Shown here piece by piece: positions 1-7,464 of a stretch of DNA of 7,464 nt. A model generated the notes under the pieces. It saw nothing but the letters and a program-made list of their open reading frames with translations. It ran no database searches and was not told where the DNA came from. Source of the stretch: Chloroflexota bacterium (lineage in GTDB: Bacteria; Chloroflexota; Anaerolineae; UBA1429); assembly GCA_012513595.1 (NCBI GenBank), contig JAAZBY010000039.1, positions 1 through 7,464 on the forward strand. Reading direction: 5' to 3'. A program made the translations under genes and the position numbers. Position 1 is the first letter of the stretch. Every line of letters starts with the position of its first letter.

Positions 1-716
1 AGGTCGTTGAAGGTGTGAAAGAACTCTTCCTGGGTGCGCTCTTTGCCGATCAGGAACTGGACGTCGTCGAGGAGCAGGACGTCGATCGTCCGGTACTTGG
101 CGCGGAACTCTTCCGTGGTGCGCGTGCGGATGCCGTTGATCAGCTCGTTGGCAAAGGTCTCGGCGCTGACGTAGAGGGTGCGCAGGTTGGACTGGGCCAC
201 GGCGTTGCCGACGGCGTGCAGCAGGTGGGTCTTGCCCAGGCCCACGCCGCCGTAGATGAAGAGGGGGTTGTAGTCCAACCCGGGTCGCTCGGCCACGGCC
301 AGGCATCCGGCGTGGGCCAGCCGGTTGGACTGGCCGACGATAAAGTTGCTAAAGGTGTAGCGCGGGTTGAGCCGCGTGGATTCGCCCTCGCCCAGGGCCG
401 GGGCCAGCGGCGGGGCCTGGGGCAGGTCCAGCATTTCGACGGCCTCGACCTCTTGGGCCGCGCCGGGGCCGTTGCGCCGCACGATAAAGCGGACGGAGAT
501 GGTGCGCCCGGCGACTTCGGTGGCGGTGCGTTGGATCACCGCGTAGAGGCGGTTATCGAGCCAGTCTTTGGCGTAGGCCGAGCGCACGCCCACCACGAGC
601 ACACCGTCCTCATACGATATGGAGTGGGTGGGGCTCACCCACGTATCGTAGGCGGGCTTATCGAGCGATAGCTGTAGACGGCCGAGGGTGGCCTGCCAGA
701 GTTGGTGTGCATCCAT
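1..716 (-). CDS. dnaA: Chromosomal replication initiator DnaA (N-terminal half, cut by window edge)
   Basis: This is the ATP-dependent initiator that binds oriC and opens the replication origin. Translating the minus strand from 716 gives 238 complete codons that run off the left edge; full DnaA is usually about 450 residues, so the rest of the AAA+ module and the DNA-binding domain IV lie outside. Residues 1 to about 85 match domain I (LWQATLGRLQ, YDTWVSP, AKDWLDNRL). A short Pro/Ala/Glu-rich linker spans about 86-115. The AAA+ domain starts at LNPRYTFSNFIVG (116-128), with Walker A GGVGLGKT (156-163) and Walker B LLLDDV (214-219), followed by QFLIGKERTQEEFFHTFN. The start ATG at 716-714 is preceded by GGAG nine bases upstream and gives the normal domain I beginning. 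It is transcribed in the same direction as the sugar operon upstream, but a strong promoter at 1005-1033 makes separate expression likely. The identity is certain from the motifs. Confidence 0.97.
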   Translation of the reverse strand, partial: MDAHQLWQATLGRLQLSLDKPAYDTWVSPTHSISYEDGVLVVGVRSAYAKDWLDNRLYAVIQRTATEVAGRTISVRFIVRRNGPGAAQEVEAVEMLDLPQAPPLAPALGEGESTRLNPRYTFSNFIVGQSNRLAHAGCLAVAERPGLDYNPLFIYGGVGLGKTHLLHAVGNAVAQSNLRTLYVSAETFANELINGIRTRTTEEFRAKYRTIDVLLLDDVQFLIGKERTQEEFFHTFND

Positions 717-725
717 GAATGACAG

Positions 726-729
726 CTCC
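726..729 (-). promoter_or_regulatory. Ribosome binding site of dnaA
   Basis: GGAG on the minus strand, nine bases before the ATG at 716. It supports this ATG over in-frame alternatives. Longer ORFs reaching into the leader are in other frames and do not encode DnaA. Confidence 0.7.
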
Positions 730-936
730 GTTGGGGGGCGATGTGCCCTGTCGGCCTTGGCACCTTCGCGCGGCGCATCGGGCCTGCCGATTCGCGGCGG
801 ATGGAACGGCCGGCATACCGCGGGACCACGGCGTTGGTGAGCGTACAGCGAGACGCGTCTGGTGACAGAGCATCCACGGTGAGGCCGAGAGCGGGCACGG
901 TACGATGATGCGCCTAGGCCTGGCGGTTAGCCGGCT

Positions 937-967
937 GCCGCGCGTGGGACGACCTCACGCCCGCGGC
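937..967 (-). other. Possible hairpin in the dnaA leader
   Basis: On the minus strand, GCCGC-GG-GCGTG is followed by a nine-base loop and then CACGC-GCGGC. This gives ten GC-rich pairs interrupted by a two-base bulge. It begins about 30 nt after the predicted transcription start. No run of T follows, so it is not an obvious terminator. It could slow decay of the transcript or be a chance fold in GC-rich DNA. Confidence 0.35.
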
Positions 968-1004
968 CCCTGGGGTGTGGCTCTCCGTCGCTCGCAGTGA
1001 AGTC

Positions 1005-1033
1005 ATTCTATCACCGTCGTGGCGCTTTGACAA
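1005..1033 (-). promoter_or_regulatory. Sigma70-type promoter reading into dnaA
   Basis: On the minus strand there is a -35 box TTGTCA (1033-1028; five of six to TTGACA), a 17-base spacer, and a -10 box TAGAAT (1010-1005; five of six to TATAAT). The -10 is preceded by TGA, giving an extended -10 (TGNTANAAT). The predicted start is A at about 998. Near-consensus boxes at ideal spacing stand out in such GC-rich sequence. The promoter sits directly after the lacI terminator and points at dnaA, which it most likely drives. Confidence 0.75.
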
Positions 1034-1037
1034 GGGG

Positions 1038-1093
1038 AAAAGGCACCCGCCGACGGACACTCCTGCGCATTAGGGGGGCGTCCGTCAGGCGGG
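1038..1093 (-). terminator. Intrinsic terminator of the lacI-type gene
   Basis: The minus strand carries CCCGCC-T-GACGGAC (1093-1080), a loop of 21 bases, and the complementary GTCCGTCGGCGGG (1058-1046). That makes 13 pairs with a single bulged T. After four more bases comes a short TTTT tract (1041-1038). The regulator's stop codon (TGA, 1087-1085) lies inside the 5' arm. The T tract is short and the loop is large, so termination may be incomplete. Its position between the regulator and the dnaA promoter fits a transcription boundary. Confidence 0.6.
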
Positions 1094-2149
1094 GGCTTGG
1101 GCGTGAGGCCGAACGGAGCTGGCCCGCACGAGCAGCCTGGCCGGCAGCAGCAGAGATACCGGCTCGGGCGGCGGTTCCTCGCGCTGGCGCACCTCGATCA
1201 CCCGTACCAGTTCCCGGACGGCGAGGTGCCCCAGCCGGGGCAGGTCGTGGTCCACGCTGGAAAGGGGCGGCCGGTAGTAGGGGGATTCGGGCAGGTTGTC
1301 AAAGCCGACCATGCCCAGGTCCTCCGGCACGCGGAGCCCCTGGCGAGAGGCGACCAGCAGCGCGCCCAGGGCCATCTGGTCGTTGGCCACAAAGATGGCG
1401 TCCATCTCGGGGTACTGGGCCCGCAGCCGGACGAACGCCTCGGCACCGCTGGCCGACGACCAGTCGCCCTCCACGGAGAGCCTCGTCTCCTCCGGGATGC
1501 CGGCGGCGGCCAGGGCGGCCCTCCAGCCGTCTTTTCTCTGGCGGGCCTCCCACCAGTCGAGGGGCCCGCTGATGTGCCCGACGTGACGGTAGCCCTGTTC
1601 CAGGAGGTGCTCGGTGGCCAGGCGGCCGCCGGCGCGGTTGTCGACCGAGATACTGGCCAGCCCGGGGCGCGGCTCCATGGTCAGGAACAGCGTGGGGATG
1701 GCCGCCGGGAAGTGATTGTCGGCCAGCCAGGCGCGGTTGCTGCCCACTTCCGGCACCGCCCAGATGATCCCGTCCACCCGGTTGGCGAGCAGATCGTCGA
1801 GGAGCGGGCGGACGCGGTCCGAGTCAAAGCTCGGTAGCTCCTTGAGGAGCAGCGTATAGCCCTCCTCCTCGGCCTGTGAGGTGATGGCGTTCAGCGTCCG
1901 CGAGGGGCCCATCAGGTCCAGCCCAGCCGTGACCACCCCGAGGCTGTGGCTGTGGCCACGGCTCAGGTTGCGGGCGATGACGTTGGGCGCGTAGCCCATC
2001 TCGTCGATGGCGCGGCGGACGCGGGCCCGCGTCTCGCGCGCCACGTCCGGCCGGTCGTTCAGCACCCGAGAGACCGTCTGGGCGGACACTCCCGCCCTCT
2101 CGGCTACCTGCCGGATGGTGACGTGCCGGCGCGCGTGTTTCGATGCCAT
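1085..2149 (-). CDS. LacI/GalR-family transcriptional regulator
   Basis: This 354-residue protein is normal LacI length. It starts with a helix-turn-helix, TIRQVAERAGVSAQTVSRVLND (residues 11-32, given here only as a landmark), then YAPNVIARNLSRG, in which L62 is the likely minor-groove hinge leucine. A periplasmic-binding-protein-like sensor domain follows from about 68. Typical sugar-pocket and core motifs are present: SVDNRAGG (168-175), GHISGP (191-196), VANDQMALG (254-262) and GFDNLPES (282-289). The family binds palindromic operators as a dimer and is released, or occasionally recruited, by a sugar. The ATG at 2149 has AGGGA six bases upstream. It follows the arabinofuranosidase gene by 93 bases on the same strand, so it probably controls the arabinoside operon and itself. 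The inducer is likely arabinose or an arabinose-containing oligosaccharide, by context only. Catabolite-wide control of the CcpA type is less likely, as the gene is tied to one operon. Confidence 0.93.
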   Translation of the reverse strand: MASKHARRHVTIRQVAERAGVSAQTVSRVLNDRPDVARETRARVRRAIDEMGYAPNVIARNLSRGHSHSLGVVTAGLDLMGPSRTLNAITSQAEEEGYTLLLKELPSFDSDRVRPLLDDLLANRVDGIIWAVPEVGSNRAWLADNHFPAAIPTLFLTMEPRPGLASISVDNRAGGRLATEHLLEQGYRHVGHISGPLDWWEARQRKDGWRAALAAAGIPEETRLSVEGDWSSASGAEAFVRLRAQYPEMDAIFVANDQMALGALLVASRQGLRVPEDLGMVGFDNLPESPYYRPPLSSVDHDLPRLGHLAVRELVRVIEVRQREEPPPEPVSLLLPARLLVRASSVRPHAQAPA

Positions 2150-2242
2150 GGCGATTCCCTGGCTAGCTGCTCGGGCTCGCCTCCTGGCCGGAGGCGAGCC
2201 CCTCAGGTCTTGGCGCGGGACGTGGCCCGCGGGAACGACGAT
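2150..2242 (-). other. Spacer between arabinofuranosidase and regulator genes
   Basis: This 93-base gap is the longest within the operon. It contains the perfect hairpin at 2173-2201, a CCCGCGGG palindrome near 2227-2234 and the regulator's ribosome binding site (2156-2160). I found no clear promoter pair for the regulator here and no classic LacI-type operator with a central CG. Confidence 0.45.
2173..2201 (-). repeat. Perfect 12-bp inverted repeat (hairpin) between abfA and the regulator gene
   Basis: GGGCTCGCCTCC (2173-2184) and GGAGGCGAGCCC (2190-2201) are exact complements around a five-base loop, TGGCC on the plus strand. The predicted RNA stem is very stable on either strand. There is no T tract on either side, so it is not a textbook terminator. 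It lies 42 bases after the arabinofuranosidase stop and 24 bases before the regulator start. Likely roles are partial termination or a barrier to 3' decay that sets unequal expression of the two genes. A protein-binding dyad is also possible. Confidence 0.7.
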
Positions 2243-3748
<1,506 letters not shown>

Positions 3749-3753
3749 GGGTT

Positions 3754-3758
3754 CTCCT
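3754..3758 (-). promoter_or_regulatory. Ribosome binding site of abfA
   Basis: AGGAG five bases before the ATG at 3748, within the 33-base gap after the ATPase gene. It is a strong site and fixes the start. No promoter is visible in the gap. Confidence 0.75.
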
Positions 3759-3781
3759 GGTTCTTTCGGCGCGGGGGCCGC

Positions 3782-4780
3782 TCAGCGCTGAAAAGCCTCC
3801 GCATAGAGGTAACACTTGACGGTGCGCCCTTGGGCCTCGATATCCGGCGGATCCGCACGGCGGCAGATGTCCATAACGTGCGGGCAGCGGCCCGCGAACT
3901 TGCAGCCGACGCGGGCGTATTCCTTGACCTCCAGGGTGCCGAGGTCGATGTGCGTGGCCCAGGCGTGGCGCTCGGAGGGGGCCGGGGCCGGCACCGAGGC
4001 CTGCAGCAGCCGCGTGTAGGGATGGATGGGCTCCCCGAGGACCCTATCGACCGGGCCGCACTCGACGATGTACCCGCGCAGCATGATCGCGACGCGGTCG
4101 CTGATATAGTAGGCGGTGGCCAGGTCATGGGTGATGTACAGGACGCTGACCCGCTGAGAGTCGCGGAGGGTGCGAAAGAGGTTGACGATCTCCATGCGCA
4201 GCGACGCATCGACCATCGACACCGGCTCGTCCGCGATGATCAGCCTGGGCTGGGGGATCAGCGCGCGCGCCACCGACACGCGCTGTATCTGCCCGCCGGA
4301 GAGCTCGTGCGGGTAGCGCTTGCCCACCTCCTCGAGCGATAGGCCCACCTGGCGCAGGGCCTGGTCGACCACCGGCGCGGCGGCACGGCGCGTACGGGCC
4401 ATGCCATAGTTCACTGCCGTGTCAATCAGGTAGGCATCGACGCGGCGCAGCGGGTTGAACGTCTCAAACGGGTTCTGGAACACGGGCTGGACGGCCTTCA
4501 TGAAGGCCATGGTCTCGCGCCGGCTCCTGACGCTGGCGAGATCGCGCCCGTCAAAGATAACCTTGCCCGCGGTGGGTTCCAAATCGTGGAGGAGCAGCCG
4601 CGCCAGGGTCGTCTTGCCACTGCCGCTCTCGCCGGCCAGCGTAAAGATCTCGGGGCGGGCGCTGTCCAAGGAGAACGACACGTTGTTGACGGCCACCAGC
4701 CGCGTGCGCTGCAGCAGCCCCCCGAGGTGAAACACGGCCGTCACCTGCTGCAGGTCGAGGAGTTTCCCGTTGTCGCTCAT
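3782..4780 (-). CDS. Oligosaccharide/peptide-type ABC transporter ATP-binding protein (OppF/DppF-like)
   Basis: This cytoplasmic ATPase is one half of the heterodimer that powers the importer. It has 332 residues from the ATG at 4780; an upstream start at 4900 would add 40 Pro/Arg-rich residues overlapping the preceding gene and is rejected. The chosen start has GGAGGGGAG six bases upstream and overlaps the previous stop as ATGA, suggesting translational coupling. Motifs are Walker A GESGSGKT (50-57), Q-loop Q102, signature LSGGQIQR (160-167), Walker B LIIADEP (180-186) and H-loop H218. HPYTRLL (253-259) begins the C-terminal extension typical of Opp/Dpp ATPases, with C293, C299, C306 and C323. 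The N-terminal [22 protein letters not shown] and [10 protein letters not shown] resemble, from memory, the clade found beside glycosidases in thermophiles. Peptide transport remains possible, but the adjoining arabinofuranosidase gene favours sugar. Confidence 0.93.
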   Translation of the reverse strand: MSDNGKLLDLQQVTAVFHLGGLLQRTRLVAVNNVSFSLDSARPEIFTLAGESGSGKTTLARLLLHDLEPTAGKVIFDGRDLASVRSRRETMAFMKAVQPVFQNPFETFNPLRRVDAYLIDTAVNYGMARTRRAAAPVVDQALRQVGLSLEEVGKRYPHELSGGQIQRVSVARALIPQPRLIIADEPVSMVDASLRMEIVNLFRTLRDSQRVSVLYITHDLATAYYISDRVAIMLRGYIVECGPVDRVLGEPIHPYTRLLQASVPAPAPSERHAWATHIDLGTLEVKEYARVGCKFAGRCPHVMDICRRADPPDIEAQGRTVKCYLYAEAFQR

Positions 4781-5769
4781 CGATCGCTCCCCTCCACGCG
4801 ATGGCAGGCGGCGCGGTGCCCCGGCTCCAGGAAGACCATCTCGGGGACGCTTTCCCGGCAGATCGCCTCGGCGTGCGGGCAGCGCGGGTGGAAGCGGCAC
4901 CCGTCCGGCGGGTTGGCCAGGTTGGGCGGCGAACCGCTGAGGCTGGCCTTGCTCGATTTGTCGCCGATCCTGGGCAGCGACCGGATCAGGTGCTGCGTGT
5001 AGGGGTGGCTCGGCGCCTCGAAAATGGCCTCGGTGGGCCCCTCTTCGACGATGCGCCCCGCGTACATGATCGCCACGCGGTCCGCCACGTTGGCGTGCAC
5101 GGCCATGTCGTGGGTGACGAGGAACACAGTGTTGCCACTGCGCGCCTGGATGTCCTTCAGGAGCTGCAACACGCCGCGCTGCACGACGACGTCCAGCGCC
5201 GTGGTCGGCTCGTCGGCCACGATCAGGCTGGGCTCGAACACGGTGGCCAGGGCGATGACGACGCGCTGCCGCATCCCCCCGGAGAGCTGATGGGGGTAAG
5301 CGTTCAGGACGTCGGTGGGCAGGCCCAGGGCGTGCACGTGCTCGCGCACGTCCCTATTGAACTCGGCGCGCGAGGCGATCCCCTGGTGCGTGGAGATGAT
5401 ATCCTCAAAGGTGCTGATGATCCGGCGGACTGGGTTCAGCACGCTCATCGAGGCCTGCATCACGTACGAGATCTCTTTCCAGCGCACGCTATGCTGCAGC
5501 TCGTCCTCGTCGATGTGGAGCATATCGACGCTGTGCTCGCCGAACTGGTACTGCACCCGCCCGCCCTCCACCCGGAGCGGTGGGCGGATCGTGCCAGAGA
5601 GCACCTTGATCAGCGTGGTCTTGCCGCAGCTCGACTCGCCAGCCAGCCCATAGATCTCATCGTGGTATAGCTCGAGCGAGACGCCGTCGACGGCGCGCAC
5701 CGTGCGAGAGATCCCATAGGCCTCGGTACGATAGTAGGCGCGTAGGCCCTGGACGGTTAGCAGTGCCAC
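4777..5769 (-). CDS. Oligosaccharide/peptide-type ABC transporter ATP-binding protein (OppD/DppD-like)
   Basis: This is the partner ATPase, 330 residues, normal for OppD/DppD. Motifs are Walker A GESSCGKT (44-51, with cysteine at the fifth position), Q-loop Q105 within [11 protein letters not shown], signature LSGGMRQR (162-169), Walker B SLIVADEP (181-188), D-loop ALD and H-loop H220. [13 protein letters not shown] begins the C-terminal extension, which carries C291, C297, C304 and C322. Translation starts at a GTG (5769-5767), preceded by AGGGGG seven bases upstream, and only three bases separate it from the stop of the second permease. Its own stop overlaps the start of the next ATPase as ATGA. 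All catalytic elements are intact, so an active ATPase is expected. Role and substrate are inferred from its operon: import of an arabinose-containing oligosaccharide. Confidence 0.93.
   Translation of the reverse strand: MALLTVQGLRAYYRTEAYGISRTVRAVDGVSLELYHDEIYGLAGESSCGKTTLIKVLSGTIRPPLRVEGGRVQYQFGEHSVDMLHIDEDELQHSVRWKEISYVMQASMSVLNPVRRIISTFEDIISTHQGIASRAEFNRDVREHVHALGLPTDVLNAYPHQLSGGMRQRVVIALATVFEPSLIVADEPTTALDVVVQRGVLQLLKDIQARSGNTVFLVTHDMAVHANVADRVAIMYAGRIVEEGPTEAIFEAPSHPYTQHLIRSLPRIGDKSSKASLSGSPPNLANPPDGCRFHPRCPHAEAICRESVPEMVFLEPGHRAACHRVEGSDR
4787..4795 (-). promoter_or_regulatory. Ribosome binding site of the OppF-like ATPase gene
   Basis: GGAGGGGAG, six bases before the ATG at 4780, lies inside the last codons of the preceding ATPase gene. 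It decides the start in favour of the 332-residue protein. Confidence 0.7.
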
Positions 5770-5772
5770 GGA

Positions 5773-6630
5773 TCAACCCCCTATCAGCCGCAGGCGGGTC
5801 CGCGGATCGATGTATTCGTTGACGCTGGAGAACAGCATGTACAACCCCAGGAACAGGACGATGGCCACGATGATCGGGGCGGCCAGCCACCACCAGATGC
5901 CGGCCACCAGGGCCTGGTGCTGGTTGGCCCAAAAGATCGCCGTGCCGATGGTCGCCAGGGTGATGTCTGACAGGCCCAGCACGCTCAGCGTCACCTCCAT
6001 CCCGATCGACCAGAGCATGTTGTTGATCGTCGTGGCAAACACAACGGGCAGCACGTAGGGCAGATGCTCGTTCAGGGTGATGCGGAAGGCGCTGGTGCCG
6101 GAGTAGAAGGCCGTCCGCGTGAAGGAGCGTTCCTTGAGGCTGAGGACCTGGGCGCGGATAAGGCGCGCGTCCCAGGGCCAGCCGAACATCCCCAGGAAGA
6201 CTGCCAGCGTGATCAGGCTCATCCTGCCGCGCAGCAGAAAGCTCAGCAGGATCAGGAGGGGCAGCACCGGCATGACGACAAAGCTATCGTTGATCGACAT
6301 AAGCACCCGATCGATCCACCCGCCCCGGTACCCGGCCACCAGGCCGACCAGGATGGCGATGACGCGAGAGACGGCCGCCGTCACCAACCCGAGGAGCAGC
6401 GAGTTGCGCACGGCAAAGGTCATCCACCAGAAGAGGTCCTGGCCCCTGGAGGTGGTGCCGAAGGGGTGCGCCGGGGAGGGCGGCATGTCGGCCGGGACCT
6501 TGAACGTCCTGCCGGGGTCGTACGGAGACACGGCCGACAGGAGGCACATGACCAAAACGCCCAGCAAGAAGACAAAGGCGATGCGGAAGCGGCTGTCGTA
6601 ACGCAGCAGGTCGCGTATGACCCTGATCAT
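5773..6630 (-). CDS. ABC transporter permease (DppC/OppC-like)
   Basis: This integral membrane subunit forms the translocation path with the upstream permease. It has 285 residues, the usual DppC length. The N-terminal first membrane helix is at about 16-35, followed by an external loop ending in [16 protein letters not shown] (55-70), the DppC-type landmark. Further helices are at about 77-100, 117-134, 137-153, 194-216 and 249-272. The cytoplasmic coupling loop (about 172-191, [20 protein letters not shown]) replaces the usual EAA core with TAFYSG but keeps the glycine and the LP end. The C-terminal stretch with [17 protein letters not shown] and NEYIDPRTR is unlike classical dipeptide permeases and, from memory, resembles permeases found next to glycoside hydrolases. 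The ATG at 6630 follows the previous stop by eight bases, and those bases (GGAGAGAG) form the ribosome binding site. Confidence 0.92.
   Translation of the reverse strand: MIRVIRDLLRYDSRFRIAFVFLLGVLVMCLLSAVSPYDPGRTFKVPADMPPSPAHPFGTTSRGQDLFWWMTFAVRNSLLLGLVTAAVSRVIAILVGLVAGYRGGWIDRVLMSINDSFVVMPVLPLLILLSFLLRGRMSLITLAVFLGMFGWPWDARLIRAQVLSLKERSFTRTAFYSGTSAFRITLNEHLPYVLPVVFATTINNMLWSIGMEVTLSVLGLSDITLATIGTAIFWANQHQALVAGIWWWLAAPIIVAIVLFLGLYMLFSSVNEYIDPRTRLRLIGG
5777..5782 (-). promoter_or_regulatory. Ribosome binding site deciding a GTG start
   Basis: AGGGGG lies seven bases before the GTG at 5769 and overlaps the 3' end of the upstream permease gene. There is no ATG nearby that would preserve the normal OppD N-terminus (VALLTVQGL in codons, initiated with Met), so GTG is the start. 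Confidence 0.65.
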
Positions 6631-6638
6631 CTCTCTCC

Positions 6639-7464
6639 CTACTGGTAGCGTACCCGAGGGTCGAAGAGTGGGTAGAGCACGTCAAGCAAGAGGACGGCAG
6701 TGGCTACCCCGACGATCGAAAAGATGGCGATGCCCATGATCAGGGAATAATCGTTGGCCATAACTGCCTGGAGCGTCAACATGCCCATGCCGGGGTAGCC
6801 GAAAACGATCTCCATGACCAGCGCGCCACTAAAGATCATGCCCAACTGCAGCCCCAGGCCGGTGATCTGCGGCAGGAGCGCGTTGCGGACGATGTAGCCA
6901 AAGATGATGGTGCTCTTGCCCAGGCCGGCCGTCTCGGCGTACAGGACATAATCCTCCGAGATGATGTTGGAGGCCAGCGAGCGCATGCCAATAAACCAGG
7001 CCCCCATGCCGACCACGACCAGGCTGATCGCCGGCAACGCCGAGTGCTTGAGCACCGTGACGATGAAACTCAGGCTGAGCTGCACATGCGTTCCGACCGG
7101 GTAGGCCCCGCCAAAGGGAAAGATCGGGACAAAGTAGGCGAACAGCACCAGCAGTACCAGCGCCATGACGTAGTAGGGGATGGGGCGTACGGCCTGGCTC
7201 AACACGTCTACGATGCGCCAGGTGCGGCTGCCCGGAGAGTAGGAGGCCAGGGCGCCGAACAGGTTGCCCAAGCCCCAGGAGACCAGCGTCGTGGTCAGAA
7301 GCAGCCCCAGGGTCCAGGGCAGAGCCTGGCGGACTAGCGATATCACCGGCGTCGGGAAGGTTGAGAGGGATGGGCCCAGATCCCCGCGCAGCAGGCGGCC
7401 CCAGAAGGCGGCGTACTGCTGCAGGTTGCTGCCCTCCAGCCCGTACATCTCGGTCAGCGCCTCG
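6639..7464 (-). CDS. ABC transporter permease (DppB/OppB-like), N-terminus beyond the window
   Basis: This is the first permease of the importer. The frame is open to the right edge, with 274 complete codons visible. The residues before the in-window ATG (EALTE, then MYGLEG) match the usual ALRAELGLD-type stretch, so that ATG is internal and about 50-60 residues with the first helix are missing. Numbered from the ATG at 7448, [14 protein letters not shown] (15-28) is the typical DppB landmark. Membrane helices fall near 45-66, 90-112, 136-155, 195-216 and 236-258. The coupling loop [24 protein letters not shown] (about 170-193) keeps the AxxxGL core, and [14 protein letters not shown] (216-229) and the terminal LFDPRVRY are family hallmarks. 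It is the most upstream operon gene seen; a solute-binding protein gene probably lies further right. Confidence 0.93.
   Translation of the reverse strand, partial: EALTEMYGLEGSNLQQYAAFWGRLLRGDLGPSLSTFPTPVISLVRQALPWTLGLLLTTTLVSWGLGNLFGALASYSPGSRTWRIVDVLSQAVRPIPYYVMALVLLVLFAYFVPIFPFGGAYPVGTHVQLSLSFIVTVLKHSALPAISLVVVGMGAWFIGMRSLASNIISEDYVLYAETAGLGKSTIIFGYIVRNALLPQITGLGLQLGMIFSGALVMEIVFGYPGMGMLTLQAVMANDYSLIMGIAIFSIVGVATAVLLLDVLYPLFDPRVRYQ

Larger units (their letters stand above)
717..998 (-). other. Long untranslated leader of dnaA
   Basis: If transcription starts near A998, the dnaA mRNA has a leader of about 282 nt. I see no convincing gene in it: two overlapping ORFs (starting near 898 and 873) run out of frame into dnaA, lack a ribosome binding site and resemble nothing I know. 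The leader holds a possible hairpin at 937-967 and an 8-base palindrome GCCTAGGC at 912-919. I found no good match to the DnaA box TTATNCACA; the nearest, CATCCACGG around 870, differs at several positions. The length leaves room for post-transcriptional control, but nothing recognisable as a riboswitch is visible. Confidence 0.5.

Noticed and set aside
15..671. A 218-codon plus-strand open frame opposite dnaA
   Set aside because: The minus strand encodes unmistakable DnaA with Walker motifs over the same bases; the plus frame has biased composition and no family resemblance.
635..898. A short minus-strand ORF in the dnaA leader (87 codons, with a 71-codon relative in another frame)
   Set aside because: It starts without a ribosome binding site, overlaps the dnaA start in a different frame and has an Arg/Pro/Ser-rich sequence typical of non-coding GC-rich DNA.
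1026..1031. Plus-strand TTGACA as a promoter -35 box
   Set aside because: No acceptable -10 hexamer lies 16-18 bases downstream on the plus strand, and no plus-strand gene follows. The overlapping minus-strand pair is far better.
717..1084. Replication origin next to dnaA
   Set aside because: No cluster of TTATNCACA-like boxes and no AT-rich unwinding region; the only partial match (CATCCACGG near 870) has several mismatches.
4781..4900. A 40-residue N-terminal extension of the OppF-like ATPase from a start at 4900
   Set aside because: The extension is Pro/Arg-rich, overlaps the previous gene and has no family match, while the ATG at 4780 has a strong ribosome binding site and an ATGA overlap.

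Overview
The window is a GC-rich bacterial chromosomal segment with every real gene on the minus strand. Read in the direction of transcription (right to left), it holds most of a sugar-uptake and hydrolysis operon: two ABC permeases, two ABC ATPases, a cytoplasmic GH51 alpha-L-arabinofuranosidase and a LacI-family regulator. The 5' half of dnaA follows under its own promoter. The GC-rich codon use, the DnaA sequence and the pairing of peptide-type (Opp/Dpp-like) transporters with glycosidases suggest a soil or thermophilic plant-biomass degrader, perhaps of the Chloroflexota. This taxonomic guess is weak.

Layout, right to left: 7464-6639 DppB/OppB-type permease (N-terminus off the window); 6630-5773 DppC/OppC-type permease; 5769-4777 OppD/DppD-type ATPase (GTG start); 4780-3782 OppF/DppF-type ATPase (ATGA overlap with the preceding gene); 3748-2243 GH51 arabinofuranosidase; a perfect 12-bp-stem hairpin at 2173-2201; 2149-1085 LacI-type repressor, with its stop codon inside a terminator-like stem; a strong sigma70-type promoter at 1005-1033; a leader of about 280 nt; and dnaA from 716 running off the left edge.

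The genes probably work together as follows. A solute-binding protein, expected just beyond the right edge, delivers an oligosaccharide to the two permeases. The two ATPases power import, and the intracellular arabinofuranosidase removes terminal arabinose from the imported arabino- or arabinoxylo-oligosaccharide. The LacI-type protein senses a product and controls the operon. The substrate is inferred from the enzyme and regulator next to the transporter, not from the transporter sequence alone.

I found no RNA genes, insertion sequences, CRISPR arrays or DnaA-box cluster, and no clearly new biological system. The points most worth a second look are the sugar assignment of a peptide-type transporter, the four-cysteine motifs at the C-termini of both ATPases, and the compact lacI-terminator/dnaA-promoter junction with its long dnaA leader.
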